DNA of 27,700 nt. Source: a virus. Positions within the stretch are counted from its first letter, which is position 1. Every line of letters starts with the position of its first letter. Location of the stretch: IMG/VR virus record IMGVR_UViG_3300025146_000055, positions 1 to 27,700 of that record, one strand, 5' to 3'. Positions 6,137-12,049 of the stretch are shown here, piece after piece. Below the pieces are notes generated by a model. It did no database searches and was not told the origin of the DNA. It was given only the letters and a program-made list of their open reading frames with translations. The position numbers and the translations under genes are program-made.

Positions 6137-6544
6137 ATGTTAATCGAAAAAACGAAATCCGAACTGTTAGTCGAATTAAACGGTCTCCGTTCCGAAATCG
6201 ACGCGAAGAAGGCGGAACGGAAAGCCTTAGCGGAACGGGAAAAGGTTATTTTAGCGGACGCGAAGGAAAAGGGAATCTCTCTTTCCTCGGAAAATTATAC
6301 CCGATCCGAGTCTATCGCGGACGCGATTCTTTCCCTCTCGAACGGCGAGCCGTTTACCGTTTCGAGTCTCGCCGGGAAGGGAAATTCCCTTTTCGTCGGA
6401 AGAGGGAAAAAGGATAACGGGAAGGAATCGGAAACCGTTTCCCGTCTTCTTCTTCCGTTCGCTACTAAGATCGGACTCGTCGAAAAGACCGGAAAGGACT
6501 CGTATCGGTTCGTCGGTCCGGTCGCGGGAAGGAAAGTAGCGTAA
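6137..6544 (+). CDS. Coiled-coil plus winged-helix-like protein, possible DNA-binding regulator (paralogue B)
   Basis: The 135-residue product has an N-terminal coiled coil (SELLVELNGLRSEIDAKKAE, through residue 50) and a C-terminal compact domain opening YTRSESIADAI and ending KTGKDSYRFVG. It matches the leftward gene at 1053-1496 in domain order and in scattered identities (Y-x-R-S, A-D, N-x-L, K-E, G-x-x-x-K-x-G). GGAAAGGT precedes the ATG. It is transcribed away from the repeat region as a single-gene unit closed by a strong terminator, which would suit a regulator or abundant DNA-binding protein acting on those repeats; that is inference. Codons are rich in CG dinucleotides. Confidence 0.65.
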   Translation: MLIEKTKSELLVELNGLRSEIDAKKAERKALAEREKVILADAKEKGISLSSENYTRSESIADAILSLSNGEPFTVSSLAGKGNSLFVGRGKKDNGKESETVSRLLLPFATKIGLVEKTGKDSYRFVGPVAGRKVA

Positions 6545-6565
6545 AGAAAATTCGAGAGTAAGACG

Positions 6566-6600
6566 AACCCTCCGGACCGAAAATCCGGAGGGTTTTTTAT
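6566..6600 (+). terminator. Intrinsic terminator
   Basis: An exact 9-bp stem, CCCTCCGGA at 6568-6576 with TCCGGAGGG at 6584-6592, encloses the loop CCGAAAA and is followed directly by six T residues. Two A-T pairs extend the stem at its base. It lies 22 bases after the stop of the rightward gene and works on the plus strand only. Confidence 0.9.
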
Positions 6601-6707
6601 TTCCGAAAAAGTAAACTGCTATCCCTGAACGATAAAAACGAAAAGACGAAATATTCCCCTGCCTGGTATCGAATCCGAAAATGTACGGGATGGGAACGGG
6701 GAGAAAA

Positions 6708-6730
6708 GGAGGGGGGGAAAGCCCCCCTCC
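6708..6730. other. GC-rich hairpin without T tract
   Basis: GGAGGGGGG at 6708-6716 pairs exactly with CCCCCCTCC at 6722-6730 around the loop GAAAG. No T run follows on either strand, so it is not a classical terminator. It could be a transcription or RNase barrier in support of the terminator 110 bases upstream. Confidence 0.4.
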
Positions 6731-6837
6731 CCGTAAAGTCTATTCTAAAAATATTCGACGTTTCCCTCTAATCGCCTACGAGGGGGGTAGGGGATAGGGG
6801 CTAAATAATCCCTGATTGGTTAACCCCCTTTCCTTCC

Positions 6838-6993
6838 CCCACCCTTTTGAATTATATTCCCATTTTCAAATTTTAATTTATCCTCACCCTTTTGAATTAT
6901 ATCTTATTTTTCAATTTCTAATTATCCCTTTCCCCACCCTACTCTGTATAATCGCTCCTCTTCTGCATTATATACCACTTTTCAATTTCTAAT
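6838..6993. repeat. Imperfect tandem repeats of about 45-65 bp
   Basis: CACCCTTTTGAATTATAT occurs at 6840-6857 and again at 6885-6902, a period of 45. Each copy is followed by a TTTTCAA...TAAT stretch, and TTTTCAATTTCTAAT recurs in the second and third units (about 6908 and 6979). A third diverged unit begins with CCCCACCCTA near 6933. The unit is pyrimidine-rich on this strand. Function unknown. Confidence 0.45.
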
Positions 6994-7520
6994 GCCCTCC
7001 GTTGTACCACTCTTATATACTTGAAATAAGTTAATGAATGAAACTATAAATGAACTCCCTTTTTGTTTCGATTTGATCTGATTTCTAATTTCTTCTCTGA
7101 TAACTCTCTTTTTACCACTTGAAGTTGGAATTCTTAACTTCTTCCTGTATAGGATTTCTAATTCAGTATGACTTGGTATCAAAACAAAGAAGATTTATCA
7201 GAAGGAAAGAGAATATGATAACAAAAGGGGGAAAAGAGGATCATTTCTCCCTAGACCTCTATCAAGTGGGAAAAGTAGACCCACACTCTCCCCTTACCCT
7301 AAAGATTTGAAACAATCCTAGACAATAACAAGTGTATACGAATTCCGTCTACGAAGGTGGAATTACCCCTATTTCTATCAGAAGTGGATAGGGGGTTCCT
7401 TTCTGCAAGAATCTTTTGGATAATACCATTTTTGTTTCAAGGTATAGGAATGGATTTTCAGATTTTGGATTTCAAGGAAAATGAATAGAAATGATATAAG
7501 AAAGGTCTTCAACTTTTCCG

Positions 7521-7549
7521 TTTACTATTAATATGATGGGGGTTATTAT
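7521..7549 (+). promoter_or_regulatory. Candidate sigma-70-type promoter for the late operon
   Basis: TTTACT at 7521-7526 and TATTAT at 7544-7549 are separated by 17 bases; they match the usual -35 and -10 boxes at 4 and 5 of 6 positions. The next start codon lies at 7578, leaving a short leader with the ribosome site. The call is by eye and unproven. Confidence 0.3.
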
Positions 7550-7577
7550 ACAGATAGAATTATAAGGGGGGTGAGGA

Positions 7578-7844
7578 ATGTACTCTCCAAAGGAAAAAGA
7601 AATCATTGAACGTTGCTTATCTATCTCTGCTTGGAATTATCGAGCAAGTAAATTCGAGATTGCCGGAAAGGAAACGGAAGCTAATGTTCTCCGGGGGAAA
7701 GTACGGGGGGAACTTTTGATATTGGAAAAACTGGTTGATGAATCTATACTAGCGAAAATCTCAGTTTCGCCTCCTCCCCCGAAACAAAACAATAGAAAGA
7801 TATCGAGATTCTTTGGGAGATTCATTGGGAGGGATTTACAATGA
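7578..7844 (+). CDS. Small protein of unknown function at the head of the late operon
   Basis: The 88-residue product is helical in its first two thirds (YSPKEKEIIERCLSISAWNY), then has a Pro-rich stretch (SVSPPPPKQ) and a basic tail. AAGGGGGGTGAGGA precedes the ATG, and the stop overlaps the small terminase start by ATGA. No family is recognised. Its position suggests a packaging-related accessory or simply the first late gene. Confidence 0.6.
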   Translation: MYSPKEKEIIERCLSISAWNYRASKFEIAGKETEANVLRGKVRGELLILEKLVDESILAKISVSPPPPKQNNRKISRFFGRFIGRDLQ

Positions 7845-8296
7845 TTATACCAGAATTAGCTTATACTGAAATGGACGCCAGTAAACTTATTCTGGTTCTA
7901 GCAAAAGCCGGTCTCACCAATGGTGAGATCGCCGCAGCCATTGGAATGGCTCCATCTAAATTCGGAACGATGCTTGCTAAGTACCCCGACTTCCGTGAAT
8001 TGTTGAACGAGGCTAAAGAAGATCCTAACTATAAGGTAGAACAATCCTTGTTCAAGAGAGCGTTGGGGTATCAAGTTAAGGAAATTGTTCAGAAAGCTGG
8101 AAGGCCCGTTCAGGTAACTATCAAGGAGTTTGCCCCTGATCCTGTATCTTGTATCTTCTGGTTGAAAAATCGTTCCCCAAAACGTTGGCGAGATGTTATT
8201 GAAATGCGACATACCTTAGCCGATAGAATGGGGCGTGCCCACGAAGCAGTAGCAGAAAGAAGTAGAGGAATGTTAACAGAGGGAGACGAAGTGTGA
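7841..8296 (+). CDS. terS: Terminase small subunit
   Basis: The 151-residue product has an N-terminal helix-turn-helix (ILVLAKAGLTNGEIAAAIGM, followed by a recognition-helix-like stretch to about residue 50). The typical small-terminase middle follows: VEQSLFKRALGY and a beta pair with VTIKEFAPDPVSCIFWLKNR, then SPKRWRDV. Small terminases recognise packaging sites on phage DNA and load the motor ATPase. Here the large subunit is not adjacent: it lies 3.8 kb downstream, beyond lysis-type genes. The stop overlaps the next start (GTGA). The family call is strong from motif order. Confidence 0.85.
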   Translation: MIIPELAYTEMDASKLILVLAKAGLTNGEIAAAIGMAPSKFGTMLAKYPDFRELLNEAKEDPNYKVEQSLFKRALGYQVKEIVQKAGRPVQVTIKEFAPDPVSCIFWLKNRSPKRWRDVIEMRHTLADRMGRAHEAVAERSRGMLTEGDEV

Positions 8297-8544
8297 GCCA
8301 ACATACTTGTATTCGGGTTTACCCTAGAGAAGATGGTCATTTATATCTTCCTGCTGGTCAGAGTAGTTATGGAAAAGACAAAGATGGTATGTGGTTCTTT
8401 CGCCATAAGAATGAACATGGTGGAACCTTGTTTGGAACCCACAAGGTTATAGAACACGAGGATGGCACCATCTCCGTTTCTCCTTCGATAGTTGGAAATG
8501 GAATTCACGGATATCTTGAACATGGTATTTGGAGGGATTGTTAA
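8293..8544 (+). CDS. Conserved phage protein of unknown function (DUF6527-like pattern)
   Basis: The GTG start overlaps the terminase stop. The 83-residue product has paired strands and a C-terminal signature, HEDGTISVSPSI followed by HGYLEHGIW, which resembles small phage proteins grouped around DUF6527. The cysteine pairs sometimes present in that group are absent. A small beta-barrel is likely. Function unknown; the family assignment is from memory of the pattern and should be read as tentative. Confidence 0.55.
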   Translation: MSQHTCIRVYPREDGHLYLPAGQSSYGKDKDGMWFFRHKNEHGGTLFGTHKVIEHEDGTISVSPSIVGNGIHGYLEHGIWRDC

Positions 8545-8865
8545 ATGAATGATGAACAGAAAACCACTCTTACTGATGGAAGCCCTGTCACACCAGATCA
8601 TCGAGAAATAAATCCAAAGACGGGACAGCAAAAAGAATATGTGGTTCTTTCTAAAGAGGAAAGAGCCAAAGGTTTTATTCGTCCCATTAGGCAAGAATAT
8701 GCTCATTTAACTTGCGGTACAAAAACTATGATGTCTTTAGCCATAGCCGAAACCTATGCAAGAGACCCAAAATTCTATAGCGGGACATTTTGTTTTCATT
8801 GTAAAAAACATTTCCCTTTAGTTGAATTTATTTGGGTTGGTACCAACGAAATAGTAGGGAGTTGA
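8545..8865 (+). CDS. Conserved phage protein with a Cys-based metal site
   Basis: The 106-residue product contains LTCGTKTMM, AIAETYARDPKFY and CFHCKKHFPLVEFIW. I recognise this as a conserved phage and prophage hypothetical, without a known function. The CxxC plus His and an upstream Cys could hold a zinc ion. GGAGGGATT precedes the start, and the endolysin begins immediately after. The location between small terminase and lysis genes gives no clear role. Confidence 0.65.
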   Translation: MNDEQKTTLTDGSPVTPDHREINPKTGQQKEYVVLSKEERAKGFIRPIRQEYAHLTCGTKTMMSLAIAETYARDPKFYSGTFCFHCKKHFPLVEFIWVGTNEIVGS

Positions 8866-8866
8866 T

Positions 8867-9388
8867 ATGAGGGAAAATTTTCTTACAAAGGCAATTCCAT
8901 TTACTTTATTGAAGGAGGGGGGTTTCTCGAATAATCCAAAAGACCCAGGAGGCCCCACTTTTAAAGGAGTTTGTCTTAGGGACTTTCCTGAATTGAAAGA
9001 TAAAATTATGGGAAAATCATTAACGGATGAAGAAGCTGCCCAACTAGTTTATTTACCCAAATATTGGGTTCCTGCTGGATGTGATAGCCTACTGTACCCA
9101 TTAGATTGTGTAGTATTCGACATGGCAGTCAATATGGGGAACGTAAGGAGTAGGGAGGCTGCAGCAGATGCTCATAAAATTACGGATCATTTAGAGGGCC
9201 TGTTTATGGCTCTTGGGGCGTATTGTGGAACAAACCATTTTCCATTTGCTTGGCCATCACTAGCAGCGGCAGTTCATATTGCAGAACGTATTGGGGAATA
9301 TAACATCATGGGGGGTGGGCCAAAATATCGCATATTCCGTAATGGATGGAGAAATAGGGCATTTGATTCACTTAAAACTTTTTTATAA
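8867..9388 (+). CDS. Endolysin, glycoside hydrolase family 108-like muramidase
   Basis: The N-terminus carries the GH108 signature EGGFSNNPKDPGGPTFKGV with the presumed catalytic Glu at residue 17, followed by typical helices (LTDEEAAQLVYLPKYW, then CVVFDMAVNMG). The enzyme would cleave the glycan backbone of host peptidoglycan at lysis. No signal peptide or membrane segment is visible, so it would need a holin; a candidate lies at 11600. At 173 residues it matches a single GH108 catalytic domain with a short C-terminal part (GWRNRAFDSLKTFL). GGGAG precedes the start. Confidence 0.85.
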   Translation: MRENFLTKAIPFTLLKEGGFSNNPKDPGGPTFKGVCLRDFPELKDKIMGKSLTDEEAAQLVYLPKYWVPAGCDSLLYPLDCVVFDMAVNMGNVRSREAAADAHKITDHLEGLFMALGAYCGTNHFPFAWPSLAAAVHIAERIGEYNIMGGGPKYRIFRNGWRNRAFDSLKTFL

Positions 9389-9420
9389 ATTTATTTGGCA
9401 AAGGATTTAGGTAATGATGG

Positions 9421-9597
9421 GTGGTAAGGAATCCAATAAATTGTTGGGGGAATAGAAAAGCATCTTGTAAATGGTGTGATATAGAAAGGCAAATTAAATG
9501 TAGTGATAGGAATTATTGGAAAGAAATGAGATTAGACCTTAAACGTTGGGAGTTGGATAGGGTATTACAAAATATAGATAGGGGGAAACGGAGATGA
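9421..9597 (+). CDS. Cys-rich small protein, probable zinc binder
   Basis: A 58-codon GTG-start gene ends with a TGA overlapping the next ATG (ATGA). The product contains NCWGNRKASCKWCDIERQIKC, four cysteines spaced like a small zinc-binding knuckle, then a charged helix (YWKEMRLDLKRWELDRVL). The ribosome site is weak (AAAGGA some 14 bases upstream), so the start is uncertain, but the Cys pattern and coupling argue for a real gene. Function unknown. Confidence 0.5.
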   Translation: MVRNPINCWGNRKASCKWCDIERQIKCSDRNYWKEMRLDLKRWELDRVLQNIDRGKRR

Positions 9598-10262
9598 AGA
9601 AGATTTTTGCGTTAATAGCAATTATTTCTTTGGGAATGGTAACTAATATATTAGCAGAAACGAGGACTCTTTCCTTCGATCCCGTGGCGACGTACACGGA
9701 TAATACACCTATAACGGGGGCCGCTCTTCCAGTAACATATGATGCTTTCTGGACTACTACTCCCAACACCTTGATCAATCCTCATATGCTACAATCAAAT
9801 GGTCTTGCTACATCGGTGGTATTTGACCAGGTAACTCAGGGAATGGTACGAGGTACAATTATCTATTTTAGTGCAAGGGCTAGAACTGCTATAGGAGAGG
9901 TTAGTGCAAACTCTCCCGCCTTCTCTTGGTTGGTGCCCAATTTAGTATTGTCTGGTATTGGTATTACTTCTGGCCCTTCTTCAGTAAATGAGGGTTCTAG
10001 TGGAACGTATGTAGCAACAGCTACTTGGAATGATAATTCGGTCACCACGGTTACTCCAACTTGGGGCGTTTCTCCGTCTACTTTTGCTAGTATCAGTTCT
10101 GGGGGAGTTCTTACGACTTTGGGGGGTTTAATCTTATCGGATCAATCTGTTACCATCACGGCAACTTATATTAGTGGTGGAGTTACGAAGACGGCCACCA
10201 AGGTCGTAACAGTGGTCAACTCTGCCAATATCATCCCTCCGTCTGGGTTCTCTATTCAGTAA
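9594..10262 (+). CDS. Secreted FN3-like plus Ig-like (BIG_2-type) protein
   Basis: A signal peptide (MKKIFALIAIISLGMVTNILA, cleavage probably after residue 21) precedes an FN3-like domain at about 22-115, with TLSFDPVATYTDNTPI and TIIYFSARARTAIGEVS. A bacterial Ig-like domain follows at about 117-208 (GITSGPSSVNEGSSGTY, then TPTWGVS, SGGVLTT, VTITATY). It would be exported to the periplasm or cell surface. Exported Ig-like phage proteins may bind glycans or modify the infected cell surface. The next gene repeats the FN3-like portion. It lies within the lysis-type block. Confidence 0.7.
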   Translation: MKKIFALIAIISLGMVTNILAETRTLSFDPVATYTDNTPITGAALPVTYDAFWTTTPNTLINPHMLQSNGLATSVVFDQVTQGMVRGTIIYFSARARTAIGEVSANSPAFSWLVPNLVLSGIGITSGPSSVNEGSSGTYVATATWNDNSVTTVTPTWGVSPSTFASISSGGVLTTLGGLILSDQSVTITATYISGGVTKTATKVVTVVNSANIIPPSGFSIQ

Positions 10263-10274
10263 GGAGGATTAGTA

Positions 10275-10661
10275 GTGAATAGACTTTGTGTTTTAATTGG
10301 TGTTGTACTACTTTTGTTGGCAACGAATGTTGCCCAAACAGAGGTTCTTGTTTGGCATAGGTCAGAAATGTTTGATAACAATACCCCAATTCCCCAAGAG
10401 AAGATTCCCCTCATAAGGTATACTATCTATTGGGGGGAATCTTCTTTTGGGCCATGGAATTCGATAGCGCAGGTGTCTGATAATTCATTAATTCTTTTGG
10501 CATCTGCTCTGCCTGCTTATGGTGGGACGATGTATTATACAGGGGATGCTAAATTGGACAATTTCGTCTCTAGTAAAGGGGAACCGTTGAAATATGTTCG
10601 TCCCATTCTCCCATCACCATCTCCAGGTTGTGTAGCGAATCGCTTTCTTGAGAAAATATGA
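10275..10661 (+). CDS. Secreted FN3-like protein, partial paralogue of its upstream neighbour
   Basis: The GTG start follows AAGGAGGATTA. A signal peptide (MNRLCVLIGVVLLLLATNVA) precedes a single FN3-like domain with EVLVWHRSEMFDNNTPI and LIRYTIYWGES, matching the D-N-x-T-P-I and Y-x-x-x-W positions of the upstream protein. The rest (YYTGDAKLDNFVSSKGEP) fits the end of an FN3 fold. A C-terminal Pro-rich tail follows. Probably exported; function unknown. The pair looks like a domain duplication. Confidence 0.6.
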   Translation: MNRLCVLIGVVLLLLATNVAQTEVLVWHRSEMFDNNTPIPQEKIPLIRYTIYWGESSFGPWNSIAQVSDNSLILLASALPAYGGTMYYTGDAKLDNFVSSKGEPLKYVRPILPSPSPGCVANRFLEKI

Positions 10662-10670
10662 GGTAATATA

Positions 10671-10793
10671 ATGAAATGGTTTATAGTTGGACTCGTGGTT
10701 GGTTTAATCGTTATGGGGCTATATATGAGATCCAAATGTAAAGATTGTAAAATTATTGGAAGGATTTGGACAGGGGGGATGAAACTTGATTAG
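10671..10793 (+). CDS. Single-span membrane protein, 40 residues
   Basis: GAGGT precedes the ATG. The product is one transmembrane helix (WFIVGLVVGLIVMGLYM) followed by a short cytoplasmic or periplasmic tail with CKDC. It overlaps the TTG start of the next gene. Being in a lysis-type block, it may be a small holin or an accessory, but the size alone does not decide. Confidence 0.5.
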   Translation: MKWFIVGLVVGLIVMGLYMRSKCKDCKIIGRIWTGGMKLD

Positions 10794-11076
10794 TATTAAA
10801 GATATTGGAACTATTTTGGGTATCTTGGGTATGGCAATTCCTGGAGGTATTTACGTTCACGATACTAAAATGGAAGTTGCTGAACTTGGGCGAGATTATC
10901 GTCAGCATGTAGTAGATAGTCAATTATACGATACTCAGAAATCCATTTGGCAATATCAGGATAGATTGAAATCAAACCCTTCTGATAACTCTGCTTCAGA
11001 ACGTTTACGGCAGTTAGAATATGATCAGAAGTTATTGGAATACAAACGCAATCAATTGAAAAAGGAGACAAACTGA
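10786..11076 (+). CDS. Membrane-anchored coiled-coil protein, candidate inner-membrane spanin
   Basis: The 96-residue product has an N-terminal hydrophobic segment (IGTILGILGMAIPGGIYV) and then a long charged helix to the C-terminus (LRQLEYDQKLLEYKRNQLKK). This matches the plan of i-spanins: one membrane anchor and a periplasmic coiled coil. The next gene, sharing one base with its stop (TGATG), encodes a lipoprotein, as expected for the outer-membrane partner. The TTG start overlaps the previous gene and follows GGGGGG. The pair would fuse the membranes at lysis of a Gram-negative host; this is inferred from architecture and position. Confidence 0.5.
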   Translation: MISIKDIGTILGILGMAIPGGIYVHDTKMEVAELGRDYRQHVVDSQLYDTQKSIWQYQDRLKSNPSDNSASERLRQLEYDQKLLEYKRNQLKKETN

Positions 11077-11405
11077 TGCGACAGAGAAAAGCAGCCGTTC
11101 TATTGTTAATGGTATTTTTGGTGGGGGTATTAGGTTGTGCAGCAACTATCTCCACCAAGGGTAAGGCGTTAATGGTCTTATCTACTTATAACGCTCAGAC
11201 GACAAACGCCGTAGCAATGTCTAATCGTACAGATCTCACAGAAGCGCAGAAGGAAATGGTTAGGCAGAAGAAAGCAATTATTGTGAAATTAGACCCCTTG
11301 GTTAAAACGTATGGTGCTCTTGTCGGTTCTGGGGGGGTTCCTTCGGTAACTACGGAACAGGAAATTTATGATTTGATCGACAAACTTGTGGCTTTAGGCC
11401 AATAA
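11076..11405 (+). CDS. Lipoprotein, candidate outer-membrane spanin
   Basis: A charged start (MRQRK), hydrophobic core (AAVLLLMVFLVGVLG) and Cys21 in the lipobox VLGC predict a lipoprotein of about 89 mature residues. The mature part is helical (LTEAQKEMVRQKKAIIVKLD). The position right after a membrane-anchored coiled-coil gene supports a two-component spanin. It is longer than most o-spanins and lacks their usual Pro-rich stretch, so another lipoprotein role is possible. Confidence 0.55.
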   Translation: MRQRKAAVLLLMVFLVGVLGCAATISTKGKALMVLSTYNAQTTNAVAMSNRTDLTEAQKEMVRQKKAIIVKLDPLVKTYGALVGSGGVPSVTTEQEIYDLIDKLVALGQ

Positions 11406-11418
11406 GAAAGGAGAATAT

Positions 11419-11589
11419 ATGGACCCCGTTACTGGAGCACTTATATCAAATTTGCTGCAAATAGGCACATCTTTGTATATTTCGTACCAAAAGAGCCAAG
11501 GGAAGACAGAAGAGGAAATTAATGCAATGCTCGACGCAGAGTTGAAGAAAGCAATGGCCTTCGATCCGAATACTATCAAGGATGTATAA
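11419..11589 (+). CDS. Small protein of unknown function, 56 residues
   Basis: AAAGGAG precedes the ATG, and the stop codon is followed at once by the ribosome site of the next gene. The product starts MDPVTGALISNLLQIGTSLY, mildly amphipathic, and continues with an acidic helix (KTEEEINAMLDAELKKAMAF). No family is recognised. It sits between the lipoprotein and the holin candidate. Confidence 0.55.
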   Translation: MDPVTGALISNLLQIGTSLYISYQKSQGKTEEEINAMLDAELKKAMAFDPNTIKDV

Positions 11590-11599
11590 GGAGGAAAAA

Positions 11600-12043
11600 A
11601 TGAGTAATCAAATGAAACTTTGGTTAAATGGATTGCTCCATGCCTTGCTTTTCGGGGTGATTGGGGCTATCTTGAGTGCGGGTATTACTACAGTAGAGGG
11701 AGAAATAAATTTTAAACTTATGGGCGTTACTACGGTGTCTGGGGCGTTGATTGGTATGTTCGGTTTCCTCAAGAAGCAACCATTGGTCTTGACTGGCCCT
11801 AATGCTTTTCTATGGGCGGCTATTTTTGGGGCATTGGGTGCTGTAGTAGGTATGATTTCTACTATCATAACTGGGGATACCATTAACGTTCAACTTTTAA
11901 CCGTGACGGCTTTCAATGGCGTCCTCACGGGGGTTTATGGGCTTAACCAACCAAATTCTGATAAACAGAAAGCAAACCTTGTTGCGGGGAATCCTATAAA
12001 TACGTCTGGTGTCCCTTCGTCTACCGAAAATCCCCCGGCGTAA
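11600..12043 (+). CDS. Polytopic membrane protein, holin candidate
   Basis: AAGGAGG 6 bases before this ATG sets the start; an ATG 18 bases earlier lacks a site. The 147-residue product has about four hydrophobic segments: LLHALLFGVIGAILSAGI near residue 12, MGVTTVSGALIGMFGFL near 41, FLWAAIFGALGAVVGMIST near 70 and VTAFNGVLTGVYG near 101. A polar C-terminal tail follows. The first and third look like internal duplicates, as do the second and fourth. In a block with an endolysin and spanin-like genes this is the best holin candidate, but no holin family is recognised. Confidence 0.5.
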   Translation: MSNQMKLWLNGLLHALLFGVIGAILSAGITTVEGEINFKLMGVTTVSGALIGMFGFLKKQPLVLTGPNAFLWAAIFGALGAVVGMISTIITGDTINVQLLTVTAFNGVLTGVYGLNQPNSDKQKANLVAGNPINTSGVPSSTENPPA

Positions 12044-12049
12044 TAATTC

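Larger units (their letters stand above)
6601..7520. other. Non-coding stretch with hairpins and degenerate repeats
   Basis: No convincing gene is seen on either strand; the frames near 7000-7300 start only at TTG without a ribosome site. Visible structures are a GC-rich hairpin at 6708-6730, imperfect tandem repeats at 6838-6993, and an inverted repeat CCCCTAT/ATAGGGG at 7366-7372 and 7388-7394 with a nested TTCT/AGAA pair. The stretch separates the regulatory unit from the late operon and could hold packaging or regulatory sites, but none can be named. Confidence 0.4.

Noticed and set aside
6655-6695. tRNA-like T-loop (GGTATCGAATCC)
   Set aside because: The flanking bases cannot form a T stem, and no acceptor or anticodon stem could be found nearby.
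6982-7182. Leftward 66-codon frame in the non-coding stretch
   Set aside because: It starts only at TTG, has no ribosome site, is isolated, and overlaps another equally weak frame on the other strand.
7119-7310. Rightward 63-codon frame before the late operon
   Set aside because: TTG start without a ribosome site, no recognisable composition, and the other strand is equally open.
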